Shown here: piece by piece, positions 1 through 5,910 of the stretch
Position numbering within the stretch: the stretch's first letter is position 1
Layout of the letters: the number at the start of each line of letters is the position of its first letter
Assembly (NCBI GenBank): GCA_002451065.1
Contig: DKBC01000170.1
Coordinates: 1-7,002 of the forward strand
From: Betaproteobacteria bacterium UBA6910
Lineage (GTDB): Bacteria; Pseudomonadota; Gammaproteobacteria; Burkholderiales; UBA6910
Reading direction: 5' to 3'
DNA length: 7,002 nt
Notes under the pieces: model-generated
Told to the model about the DNA's origin: nothing
The model's input: only the letters and a program-made list of their open reading frames with translations
Database searches by the model: none
Program-made: the position numbers and the translations under genes

Positions 1-80
1 GGGATTCGAACCCTCGGTACGGCTATAAACCGTACACACGATTTCCAGTCGTGCACCTTCGACCGCTCGGTCATCTCTCC
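1..80 (-). tRNA. tRNA-Ser (anticodon GGA), 3' end cut by window edge
   Basis: Read on the minus strand from position 80, the sequence begins GGAGAGATGA, the usual 5' end of a bacterial tRNA-Ser. The D-arm follows, then an anticodon stem CACGA/TCGTG enclosing the loop CTGGAAA with anticodon GGA at 46-44, which reads UCC and UCU serine codons. A long variable arm with a TACGG/CCGTA stem marks it as a class II tRNA, as expected for serine. The T-loop GGTTCGAATCC lies at the window edge. The last few acceptor-stem bases, the discriminator base and any encoded CCA lie outside the window, so the gene is partial only because of the cut. Confidence 0.96.
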
Positions 81-110
81 AAGGCTGATGGCATGCGCGG
101 AAGGCGTGGG

Positions 111-139
111 AGAATATAAGAGAAGCCCGCGGGTGTCAA
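111..139 (-). promoter_or_regulatory. Sigma70 promoter of the tRNA-Ser gene
   Basis: On the minus strand a perfect -35 box TTGACA (139-134) is separated by exactly 17 bases from a -10 box TATTCT (116-111, 4 of 6 matches to TATAAT). The bases after the -10 are GC-rich (CCCACGCC), a discriminator typical of stable-RNA promoters under stringent control. Transcription would start near 104, giving a leader of about 24 bases before the tRNA. The promoter lies wholly in the 62-base gap between the upstream membrane-protein gene and the tRNA, so the tRNA can be expressed independently of that gene. Confidence 0.85.
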
Positions 140-142
140 AGC

Positions 143-490
143 CTAGCCCTGAGGGCCGCCGCGGCGCTCCTCGAGGGTCTTGATCATTTGGACGCAGGAC
201 GGGTGATCGGGGTGCTGGGTCACGCAGAGCTGGAGTTTCTGTTGCCCGGCGAAATACCAGATGACAAAAACCAGGAAGAACGCCACCAGGCCGATGTGCT
301 GATCGAGCACGAACCTGGGCGTAATGATCCGCGCAAATTTGAGAATGGGCGAGGTGACAACCTTCAGGATCTGGTAGGCGCCGTTTTTTTCCCGCTTCGC
401 CCCCGCCAACAGATAAAGCAAGCCTTGCCCGATCAGGGCGAATCCGGCGACCTCCGCCAAGGCCTTGATAATGATTGCGACTTGCAGCAT
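143..490 (-). CDS. Small two-helix membrane protein, YggT-like
   Basis: Encodes 115 residues. A hydrophobic helix spans about residues 4-29 and a second about 65-82. The C-terminal tail is soluble, with two cysteines (C89 and C99) and a charged end (EERRGG). The stretch around residues 40-70 (ILKVVTSPILKFARIITPR, then a conserved-looking D and a hydrophobic run) resembles the core of YggT-family proteins, which usually carry two such units; here there is one. The family role is membrane-associated and poorly defined, so no function is assigned. Start: the first ATG is used, but no good Shine-Dalgarno precedes it and the frame stays open upstream through about 560, so the true N-terminus is uncertain. 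It diverges from the TPR gene and lies just upstream of the tRNA-Ser gene on the same strand. It is real rather than a shadow because its hydrophobicity pattern is coherent and the overlapping plus-strand frame looks like random charged sequence. Confidence 0.75.
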   Translation of the reverse strand: MLQVAIIIKALAEVAGFALIGQGLLYLLAGAKREKNGAYQILKVVTSPILKFARIITPRFVLDQHIGLVAFFLVFVIWYFAGQQKLQLCVTQHPDHPSCVQMIKTLEERRGGPQG

Positions 491-555
491 CGGGATTAGA
501 CCGGTGGAAGACGGAAGGGTAACATAGCGACCTTTTCGCAGGTAGGGTCTCGTGG

Positions 556-574
556 GGCGGGGTGGCGCCCCGCC
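556..574. repeat. GC-rich inverted repeat in the divergent intergenic region
   Basis: GGCGGGG (556-562) and CCCCGCC (568-574) form a 7-bp all-GC stem with a 5-base loop. It lies in the 122 bases between the divergent membrane-protein and TPR genes, about 40 bases before the preferred TPR start. No T-run follows on either strand, so it is not a classic terminator. It could form a leader hairpin in the TPR mRNA or be an operator-like site. It also covers the GTG at 562, which makes that codon a poor translation start. Confidence 0.4.
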
Positions 575-612
575 TGCCTGGCAGCATCCCGGATTCGGAA
601 CCAGGAAAGCCC

Positions 613-1209
613 ATGATCGAGTTTGAACCCTGGAGGCACTATCTGCGCGCGCGGTTGTTCGAAAAGCTCCGCCGCCATGAACAGGCGGTCGCGGAATACC
701 GGATCGCGCTCCGTTTCGCTCCCCGTTGGACCCGGGCGCTCAACGCACTTGGGTTTCTTCTGGCCCGGCTCGAACGCTGGGAAGAGGCGGCTCGGGTTTT
801 CACAGAGGCGTCCCTGACCGACCCGGGAAACGCGATCATCTTCTTTAACCTGGGCTTTGCCTGGGAAAAACTCCATCAGGACGAGCGGGCTATCGAGGCC
901 TTCCGCGAGGCCGTGCGCATCAAGCGCACCGTGGACCGCGCCTGGTACGGCATGGGCATGGCCCACGCCCGGCTGGGACAGCACGAGGAGGCGGTAAAGG
1001 CGCTGCAGGAAGCGGCTCAACTGCAGCCCATGAATCCCCATGCCTGGTACGCCCTCGGGATGGCTTACCACGCGACCCACAATCCCGACCGGGTGAAGGA
1101 GGTGATTCACCACCTGTTCCGATTTGATCCGCGGATGACACGTCAGCTGATCCGGGAAACGGGGCGATCCGACCTGGCGCATCTGGTGAAGGATTTGGTG
1201 GATCTGTAG
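613..1209 (+). CDS. TPR-repeat protein
   Basis: Encodes 198 residues made almost entirely of tetratricopeptide repeats. Units of about 34 residues can be laid out at roughly 7-40, 41-74, 75-108, 109-142 and a partial or degenerate one at 143-175. They show the usual W/Y-LG/A-A-A-P pattern, for example AWYGMGMAHARLGQHEEAVKA followed by PHAWYALGMAYHATHNPDR. There is no signal peptide or membrane segment, so a cytoplasmic protein-interaction scaffold is likely; its partner is unknown. The ATG at 613 is preferred because AGGA at 603-606 sits 6 bases before it and the TPR pattern begins immediately after. An in-frame GTG at 562 would add 17 Pro/Gly-rich residues but has no good ribosome site and lies in a GC hairpin. 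The gene stands alone, divergent from the YggT-like gene and convergent with the symporter operon, and ends at an intrinsic terminator. Confidence 0.85.
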   Translation: MIEFEPWRHYLRARLFEKLRRHEQAVAEYRIALRFAPRWTRALNALGFLLARLERWEEAARVFTEASLTDPGNAIIFFNLGFAWEKLHQDERAIEAFREAVRIKRTVDRAWYGMGMAHARLGQHEEAVKALQEAAQLQPMNPHAWYALGMAYHATHNPDRVKEVIHHLFRFDPRMTRQLIRETGRSDLAHLVKDLVDL

Positions 1210-1232
1210 GCGTCAGGCGCGCGAACCGGTGC

Positions 1233-1261
1233 AAAAAAAAGCCCGCCGAAGCGGGCTTTTT
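1233..1261. terminator. Bidirectional intrinsic terminator
   Basis: A GCCCGC (1241-1246) / GCGGGC (1251-1256) stem encloses a 4-base loop. It is flanked by eight A on the left (1233-1240) and five T on the right (1257-1261). On the plus strand it ends the TPR transcript with a 5-T tail. On the minus strand the loop becomes UUCG closed by a C-G pair, a very stable tetraloop, followed by eight U, so it is a stronger terminator for the symporter transcript. The A/T flanks can pair to lengthen the stem. It lies in the 75-base gap between two convergent genes. Confidence 0.93.
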
Positions 1262-1284
1262 CGTGCCGGTCGAAGCCGGAAGCA

Positions 1285-3363
1285 TCAGGTACCGCGGGTA
1301 TCCAAATCGCCAGCCAGGCTGGGATAGCGGACGTGATCCACGAGTTCCTGGACCTCCTTGCTGGGCGCCGGGGAGATGAGGGAGCCGATGATGCACATAA
1401 TGAAACCCGCCGGGATCCCGAAAATGCCGGCCGAGATCGCCGCGATGCCGAACCACTCCATTTCGGCAACGGGTGCGGTGATGCCGAATATTCCCCGCAG
1501 CCAGGGCTGAGTGGTGGCCATGTAGTAGAAGGTCACGCCGAGGCCGGAAATCATTCCCAGGACTGCGCCCAGTTGATTGGCGCGCTTCCAGAACACGCCC
1601 AGCACCAAGGCCGGGAAGAACGATGCCGCCGCGAAGGAGAATGCAGCCCCCACCAGGAATAGGATGTCCGCCGGTTTCTGGCCCGCCACGTAGGCCGCGC
1701 ACAAGGCCACGACCAGCAGCAGGGTCTTGGCGATGGCCAGCCGCCGCGAGGTCGGGGCATTGGGGTCGATCATCTTGTAATAGACGTCGTGGGAGAGGGC
1801 GTTGGCGATGGTGAGCAGCAGGCCGTCCGCGGTGGAGAGCGCGGCAGCCAGGCCCCCGGCCGCCACCAGTCCGGAAATGACGTAGGGAAGGCCGGCAATC
1901 TCCGGAGTCGCCAGCACCACGATGTCGCCACCGATGGCGATTTCGGCGCGCTGGATGATGCCGTCCAAGTTGACGTCAGCCACCGACAAAAGCGCCGGGT
2001 CCACCTGTCGCCACAACTCCACCCACTTGGGCAGCGTGGCGAATGAAGAGCCGACGAGATTAGCGTAAATCTCATATTTCACCAGCACCGCCAGGGCCGG
2101 AGCGGTGAAATAGAGCAGAAAGATGAAGAACAGCGACCAGGCCACGGAGACGCGCGCCTCCTTCACGCTGGGGGTGGTGTAGTAGCGCATCAGGATGTGG
2201 GGCAGGGCTGCGGTTCCCACCATCAGGCAGAAGATCAGGGCCAGGAAGTTGCGGCGCGACTTGTTCTGGTCGGCCTCGTCCTTGCCGGGGAAGATTTCGG
2301 CGTGGCGCTTGAGGGGGGCCGCGCGGGCCGCGAGCTTGGTGTCCTTCTTCCACTGGTCGGTGGCGGCGGCCACGTCCTTGGGATACGCGTTCAGGGCCTC
2401 CTCGGCCTTCTTGACCTGGTCCTCGGGAGCGTTGGCGGCCTTGAGATCGGCCACCTGCTTCTCCAGCTCCGACTTGCCGTCAGCAAAGGACTTGGCGGGG
2501 TCCTTGAGGGCTGCCGTGGCCGCATCGGATTTCTTCTTGAAGATGTCCCGGACCTGGGTCTCCGCGGGATCAGCCAGGATCTTGTCCTCGAGCTGGGTCA
2601 CCTTCTGGAGCTGATAGCCGTAGACCAACTGGGGAACCGGAACGCCCGTCTGCTTGGCGGCGAGCCACACCGGCGGGATCATGTAGGCCACGATCAGGAT
2701 GATGTATTGCGCCACCTGGGTCCAGGTGACTGCCCGCATGCCGCCGAGGAAGGAGCAGACCAGGATACCGGCGAGACCAACGAAAACGCCGATCCCGAAC
2801 TCGAGGCCGGTAAAGCGGCTGGTGATGATGCCGACGCCCATGATCTGTGCCACCACGTAGGTGAACGAACAAAGGACTGCCGCGAACACGCCGATCATGC
2901 GCGGGATATGGCCGCCATAGCGAGCTCCCAGGAAGTCGGGAATCGTGAACTGACCGAACTTCCTGAGATAGGGCGCGAGGAAGAGGGCCACCAGGCAGTA
3001 GCCGCCGGTCCAGCCCATGATGAATGCAAGACCCTGATAGCCCAAGGCGTAGAGGGTTCCTGCCATGCCGATGAAGGAGGCGGCCGACATCCAGTCCGCT
3101 CCGACGGCCATGCCGTTGAACAGCGAGGGTACCCGCCTTCCGGCGACGTAATATTCCGCGACATCGGCGGTCCGGCTCATGATGCCGATGCCGGCATAGA
3201 GGCCGATGGTGGCGAGCAGGAAAATGTAGCCGATGATCCGGTTGGGAACGCCAAGCTGCTCGAGAATGGCGAGAACAATGACGAATACTACGAAACCGCC
3301 GGTGTAGAAGCTGTAATACTTCTTGAGCGCCTGGTTGAATTGCGACTGGGTCTGAACGGCCAT
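1285..3363 (-). CDS. SSS-family sodium:solute symporter, VC_2705/ActP-like large subunit
   Basis: Encodes a 692-residue inner-membrane transporter that probably couples sodium entry to uptake of a small carboxylate such as acetate; the substrate is inferred from the family. Family signatures include MAVGADWMSAASFIGMAGT (residues 85-103, first core helix), FTIPDFLGARYG (139-150), GGMRAVTWTQ (207-216) and ALSTADGLLLT (508-518), the last carrying the Ser/Thr region expected at the conserved sodium site. About 13 hydrophobic segments are visible. It is longer than the roughly 550 residues I recall for this subfamily. Most of the excess is a charged, Ala/Lys/Asp/Glu-rich insert at about 255-370. 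An EF-hand-type loop lies at 463-474, before the ALSTADG helix. The ATG is 3 bases after the stop of the DUF4212 gene, with GGAGGAA at 3376-3370 spaced 6 bases from it. The pair is thus one operon and probably one complex. It ends at the strong UUCG terminator. Confidence 0.93.
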   Translation of the reverse strand: MAVQTQSQFNQALKKYYSFYTGGFVVFVIVLAILEQLGVPNRIIGYIFLLATIGLYAGIGIMSRTADVAEYYVAGRRVPSLFNGMAVGADWMSAASFIGMAGTLYALGYQGLAFIMGWTGGYCLVALFLAPYLRKFGQFTIPDFLGARYGGHIPRMIGVFAAVLCSFTYVVAQIMGVGIITSRFTGLEFGIGVFVGLAGILVCSFLGGMRAVTWTQVAQYIILIVAYMIPPVWLAAKQTGVPVPQLVYGYQLQKVTQLEDKILADPAETQVRDIFKKKSDAATAALKDPAKSFADGKSELEKQVADLKAANAPEDQVKKAEEALNAYPKDVAAATDQWKKDTKLAARAAPLKRHAEIFPGKDEADQNKSRRNFLALIFCLMVGTAALPHILMRYYTTPSVKEARVSVAWSLFFIFLLYFTAPALAVLVKYEIYANLVGSSFATLPKWVELWRQVDPALLSVADVNLDGIIQRAEIAIGGDIVVLATPEIAGLPYVISGLVAAGGLAAALSTADGLLLTIANALSHDVYYKMIDPNAPTSRRLAIAKTLLLVVALCAAYVAGQKPADILFLVGAAFSFAAASFFPALVLGVFWKRANQLGAVLGMISGLGVTFYYMATTQPWLRGIFGITAPVAEMEWFGIAAISAGIFGIPAGFIMCIIGSLISPAPSKEVQELVDHVRYPSLAGDLDTRGT

Positions 3364-3366
3364 GGC

Positions 3367-3630
3367 TTATTCCTCCCCCTCGGCGACGCCGTATTCCTGG
3401 TCGAGCTTGTTCATGTAGATCGCGTAGAACAGGATGATGAGCACGTACACGACCAGGGCACCCTGTGCGCCGATGTAGAAGGGCAGTGGGAAACCCAGGA
3501 ACGTGATCGAGGCAAGTTCTCTCGCGAAGAAGCCGACAACGTAGGTCACGATAAACCAGATTGCCAGCAGCACGCCGGTAATGGCGAGATTTTTTCGCCA
3601 GTATTCCTGGTGCCTCTCTGTTATTTGCAT
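3367..3630 (-). CDS. DUF4212 protein, small subunit of the sodium:solute symporter
   Basis: Encodes 87 residues with two membrane helices (about 15-34 and 51-72), a short charged N-terminus (HQEYWRKN) and an acidic C-terminus ending GEE. The segment FLGFPLPFYIGAQGAL, followed by a helix ending YAIYMNKLDQEYG, is characteristic of DUF4212 proteins, annotated as the small subunit of VC_2705-type symporters. It is comparable in position to the small YjcH partner of ActP, though a different family. The start is well supported: a full AAGGAGG lies 6 bases before the ATG. It is the first gene of the symporter pair, with only 3 bases between its stop and the symporter start, implying co-translation and roughly matched amounts. 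A role in assembly or stability of the large subunit is inference. Confidence 0.92.
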   Translation of the reverse strand: MQITERHQEYWRKNLAITGVLLAIWFIVTYVVGFFARELASITFLGFPLPFYIGAQGALVVYVLIILFYAIYMNKLDQEYGVAEGEE

Positions 3631-3636
3631 AAACGT

Positions 3637-3643
3637 CCTCCTT
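3637..3643 (-). promoter_or_regulatory. Consensus Shine-Dalgarno of the DUF4212-symporter operon
   Basis: AAGGAGG on the minus strand at 3643-3637, 6 bases upstream of the ATG at 3630. It is the strongest ribosome site in the window. It fixes the DUF4212 start and suggests high translation of the transporter pair. Confidence 0.85.
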
Positions 3644-3805
3644 TTATTAGCGCGAAGTCACAAGGTACAGCGGTTGAAAATTGCAGCGGAAACAAAGAGA
3701 AAGAAAATGCGTTGAAAGCGCGGTGGGCGGGGTGGCGGAAAGGAAAAGCTCCGGTCGCGACAGGTTGCCGCGCGACGGTCGTGCGCCTGCGCATAATCGA
3801 ATCCC

Positions 3806-3834
3806 CCTATGTCCTTCCCTCCCGGTGCTGCCAA
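3806..3834 (-). promoter_or_regulatory. Candidate sigma70 promoter (proximal) for the symporter operon
   Basis: On the minus strand TTGGCA (3834-3829, 5 of 6 to TTGACA) is followed after exactly 17 bases by CATAGG (3811-3806, 3 of 6 to TATAAT). The -35 is good and the -10 is weak. It would give a leader of about 170 bases. It is an alternative to the distal candidate, and both may be chance. Confidence 0.25.
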
Positions 3835-3920
3835 CGGTTTGCCGTGCCGGTGATTATTCTTGGCGTGGCGGCAATCCGTCCGGTAACTGCGCAAAACAAT
3901 GGGTTTTCCGGAATCTGCGC

Positions 3921-3948
3921 ATTCTAGCAGCGGGCATGGCTAACGCAA
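3921..3948 (-). promoter_or_regulatory. Candidate sigma70 promoter (distal) for the symporter operon
   Basis: On the minus strand TTGCGT (3948-3943) and TAGAAT (3926-3921, 5 of 6 matches to TATAAT) are separated by 16 bases. Use of this site would give a leader of about 285 bases before DUF4212. The -10 is good and the -35 is poor, as is common for activator-dependent promoters. It was found by eye only. Confidence 0.35.
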
Positions 3949-4005
3949 GGAGTTGATGCCGTGCGGTGCAATATGAGCATATCGTGATACGCCGACATGC
4001 GGGCT

Positions 4006-5895
4006 TCATACCTGGTAATCCAGCGCCAGACGGGACTGAAGCTTCCTGGCCTGCTTGAACGATTCCTTCAGAATCTGGCGATCAAGCTCGTGCAACTCAT
4101 AGGGGTTGATCCGGTTGTCCATGGGCCTGCCCTGGCGGCTCTCCAGGTGTTGATGCCGAAGTCGCAGCATCTGGATATAGAGAAAAGCCTCCACCCAGGC
4201 TTCGACCTCCTCGGCAGGAAATTTGAGCAGGGGCGCTACCAGCCGCAGCCGCTGGGCGGTGTTGGTGCTGTCGACCCCGGAGGCGAGGCTGTAGATGCGG
4301 GCGGCGTCCACGAATGGTGTCGTACCGTTCAGCTTCAGGTCGATGGTGTCCCGGTGCTCACCTTTGGTATCTACCACGAAGTCCCGGAACAGTCCCAGGG
4401 GAGGACGGTTCTGCAGGGCGTTGGCGGCCATCTGGTGCAGAAACCGCGTGTTGCGCTTGACGTGCTTGAGCAACCAATCGCGAAGCTCGACGGCCATTTC
4501 GCCTTTTCCGTGCAGGGAACGGAAGTCAAAGAAGATCGCGCCGTGCAGAAGGGACTCAGGGTCGCCTGCGTCTATCCAGCGCGCGAACCGCTGGCGCCAC
4601 TCCTCCAGGCTCAGGCACCACATGGGATTACTGGCCATGATATTGCCCTTGCAAAGGGGAAAGCCGCAGCGGTCCAGAGCCTCGTTCACGCGCCGGCTTA
4701 CCGGGAGCAGGCGCTCCCGCACCTGTTCGGCAGTCATGCCCTCGGGAATCGTGAATATGATGCCGTTATCCTGGTCCGTGGAGAACGTCTGTTCGTTCCG
4801 TCCCTCGCTTCCCAGGGCGAGCCAACAGAATTCAATGCCGGCTAGGTCTTCGTTTCCGAACTCCAGGTCGATGATGCGCTGGGTGAGCACATCGTTCAGT
4901 GAGGCAATGAACTGGGTGAGCTGTTCCGCCGCGACGCCCTGCGCGAGCATGTTCTGCGCCAGTTGACTGATTTCGGCGCTGAACTGCGCCAGCTGGCCGA
5001 CGTCCGTCGCCGCCTTGATGCCGCTGGAGAGCTGGCGCATGCTGATGCGCTGCAGGCTGAACAGATCCTTCTCCGACACGATCCCCACGAGCCTGGCGTT
5101 TTCCACGACCAGGACATGGCGGATTCCACGGCGCACCATGGCCAGGGCCGCATCGTAAACCGTGGCCTGGGGCGGCAGGGTGGTGAGGCCGCTGGTCATG
5201 ACCCGGGAGATGGGCGCATCGAGGTCGGCCTGGGAGATGGCTACGCGGTCCAGCACATCGTGCAGGGTGAAGATGCCCAACGGCCGGTTGTCCCCGTCCA
5301 CCACAACCATGGAGCCGATGCGCTCGCCATGCATGATTTCCAGCACGGCGCGGATCGGCGTGTCCGGCGGGCAGGAAACCGGCGCCCGCCGCAGGATGCT
5401 GGAGAGCGGATGATCCATGGAATGTTGCTCCGTGGTCTGGCGCGAGTATTGGGCCTGCAGCAGGCGCTTGAAGCGGTCCAGCAGATTCGCCAGGCGGTGC
5501 GTGCAGAAGTCCTTGAACGGAGGGCTCATGTCCATCAGCGCGCGGTATCGGTCCGCGGGCAGGGCAAAGCAGATGGTGTCTTCCAGGGCACGGTATATGT
5601 TTGCCACAGGAGACCTGGAAAGCAGGGCGCCGACCGGGAAGCAGTCTCCCTCGCCGAGCTCCCAGCCTGCGTCCCCTGACAGGGGGCTGCGGCCCTCGGG
5701 TTCCGTCTCCACCACACCCTGCTTGACGATGTAAAAGCGGTCCGGCTCCGATGCCCCGGGCTTCAGGATCACCTGACCCCGGGAATACAGTTCGACGACG
5801 GCGCTTTCGGCCAGGAAGTTCAGGTGCTCGGGCTCCATGTTGTCGAACGGCGGATACCGGCGCAGGTGCTCGATGGCGGAGAGAACGTCCTTCAT
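4006..5895 (-). CDS. cNMP-binding-like / CBS pair / DUF294 nucleotidyltransferase-domain protein
   Basis: Encodes 629 residues, apparently soluble and full length. Domains in order: a cyclic-nucleotide-binding-like beta-roll at about 14-125; a linking helix at 126-155; two CBS domains at about 165-218 and 228-282, which normally bind adenine nucleotides; a GlnD-like nucleotidyltransferase domain at about 290-430; and a helical DUF294-type C-terminal domain at about 455-610. The transferase motif is visible as LGSEGRNEQTFSTDQDN (361-377), with G362-S363 and the metal-ligand pair D374 and D376. The beta-roll lacks the Glu and Arg of a true phosphate-binding cassette, reading FPVGALL...SPVANIYRA, so classical cAMP binding is doubtful. 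The ATG at 5895 has GAGGA nine bases upstream, overlapping the stop of the exonuclease gene. Proteins of this type commonly neighbour VC_2705-type symporters, so a role in sensing adenylate state and controlling uptake is plausible. No target or reaction has been shown here. Confidence 0.9.
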   Translation of the reverse strand: MKDVLSAIEHLRRYPPFDNMEPEHLNFLAESAVVELYSRGQVILKPGASEPDRFYIVKQGVVETEPEGRSPLSGDAGWELGEGDCFPVGALLSRSPVANIYRALEDTICFALPADRYRALMDMSPPFKDFCTHRLANLLDRFKRLLQAQYSRQTTEQHSMDHPLSSILRRAPVSCPPDTPIRAVLEIMHGERIGSMVVVDGDNRPLGIFTLHDVLDRVAISQADLDAPISRVMTSGLTTLPPQATVYDAALAMVRRGIRHVLVVENARLVGIVSEKDLFSLQRISMRQLSSGIKAATDVGQLAQFSAEISQLAQNMLAQGVAAEQLTQFIASLNDVLTQRIIDLEFGNEDLAGIEFCWLALGSEGRNEQTFSTDQDNGIIFTIPEGMTAEQVRERLLPVSRRVNEALDRCGFPLCKGNIMASNPMWCLSLEEWRQRFARWIDAGDPESLLHGAIFFDFRSLHGKGEMAVELRDWLLKHVKRNTRFLHQMAANALQNRPPLGLFRDFVVDTKGEHRDTIDLKLNGTTPFVDAARIYSLASGVDSTNTAQRLRLVAPLLKFPAEEVEAWVEAFLYIQMLRLRHQHLESRQGRPMDNRINPYELHELDRQILKESFKQARKLQSRLALDYQV

Positions 5896-5904
5896 GGTGA
5901 TCGG

Positions 5905-5910
5905 TCCTCA
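5905..5910 (-). promoter_or_regulatory. Overlapping stop codon and Shine-Dalgarno (translational coupling)
   Basis: On the minus strand TGAGGA combines the exonuclease stop TGA (5910-5908) with the GAGGA ribosome site (5909-5905) for the next gene, whose ATG is 9 bases further on. A ribosome finishing the exonuclease is already at the start site of the DUF294-type gene. This supports one operon and coordinated output. Confidence 0.75.

Larger units (their letters stand above)
3631..4005. other. 375-base intergenic region upstream of the symporter operon
   Basis: This gap separates the end of the DUF294-type gene from the start of DUF4212; both are on the minus strand. I find no convincing gene in it: the open frames across it have low-quality, Arg/Pro- or charge-rich translations and no ribosome site. 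I see no intrinsic terminator after the DUF294-type gene, so readthrough into the symporter genes is possible. The leader nearest the DUF4212 start is pyrimidine-rich on the minus strand (about 3686-3706). A small palindrome, ATATG-AG-CATAT, lies at 3971-3982. The size and AT-richer patches suggest a promoter-regulatory region for the transporter, with two weak promoter candidates listed separately. Confidence 0.6.

Noticed and set aside
562..612. GTG at 562 as start of the TPR protein
   Set aside because: No Shine-Dalgarno at a usable distance, a GC hairpin over the codon, and the added residues are not TPR-like. The ATG at 613 has AGGA at a good spacing.
496..1182. A 228-codon minus-strand open frame opposite the TPR gene
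   Set aside because: It mirrors the TPR coding sequence and has no coherent domain or hydrophobic pattern. Its last codons from an internal ATG (525-496) could mimic a short leader peptide before the YggT-like gene, but nothing supports its translation.
3829..3850. Sigma54-type promoter (GGCACG on the minus strand)
   Set aside because: A GG with a TGGCACG-like half is present, but the required GC ten bases further on is CG, so the -12 element is missing.
2197..3927. A 576-codon plus-strand open frame opposite the symporter and DUF4212 genes
   Set aside because: Its translation is acidic, Gly/Glu/Asp/His-rich and without domain structure, as expected when hydrophobic codons of a membrane-protein gene are read in antisense. 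It has no ribosome site at its start and opposes two strongly supported genes.
3971..3982. Short palindrome ATATG-AG-CATAT as an operator
   Set aside because: Only 5 bp per arm, no second copy and no extension of the symmetry. It may be chance, so it is described only within the intergenic entry.
3997..4845. A 282-codon plus-strand open frame opposite the DUF294-type gene
   Set aside because: It lies antisense to the conserved nucleotidyltransferase and C-terminal domains, and its translation shows no recognisable motif.
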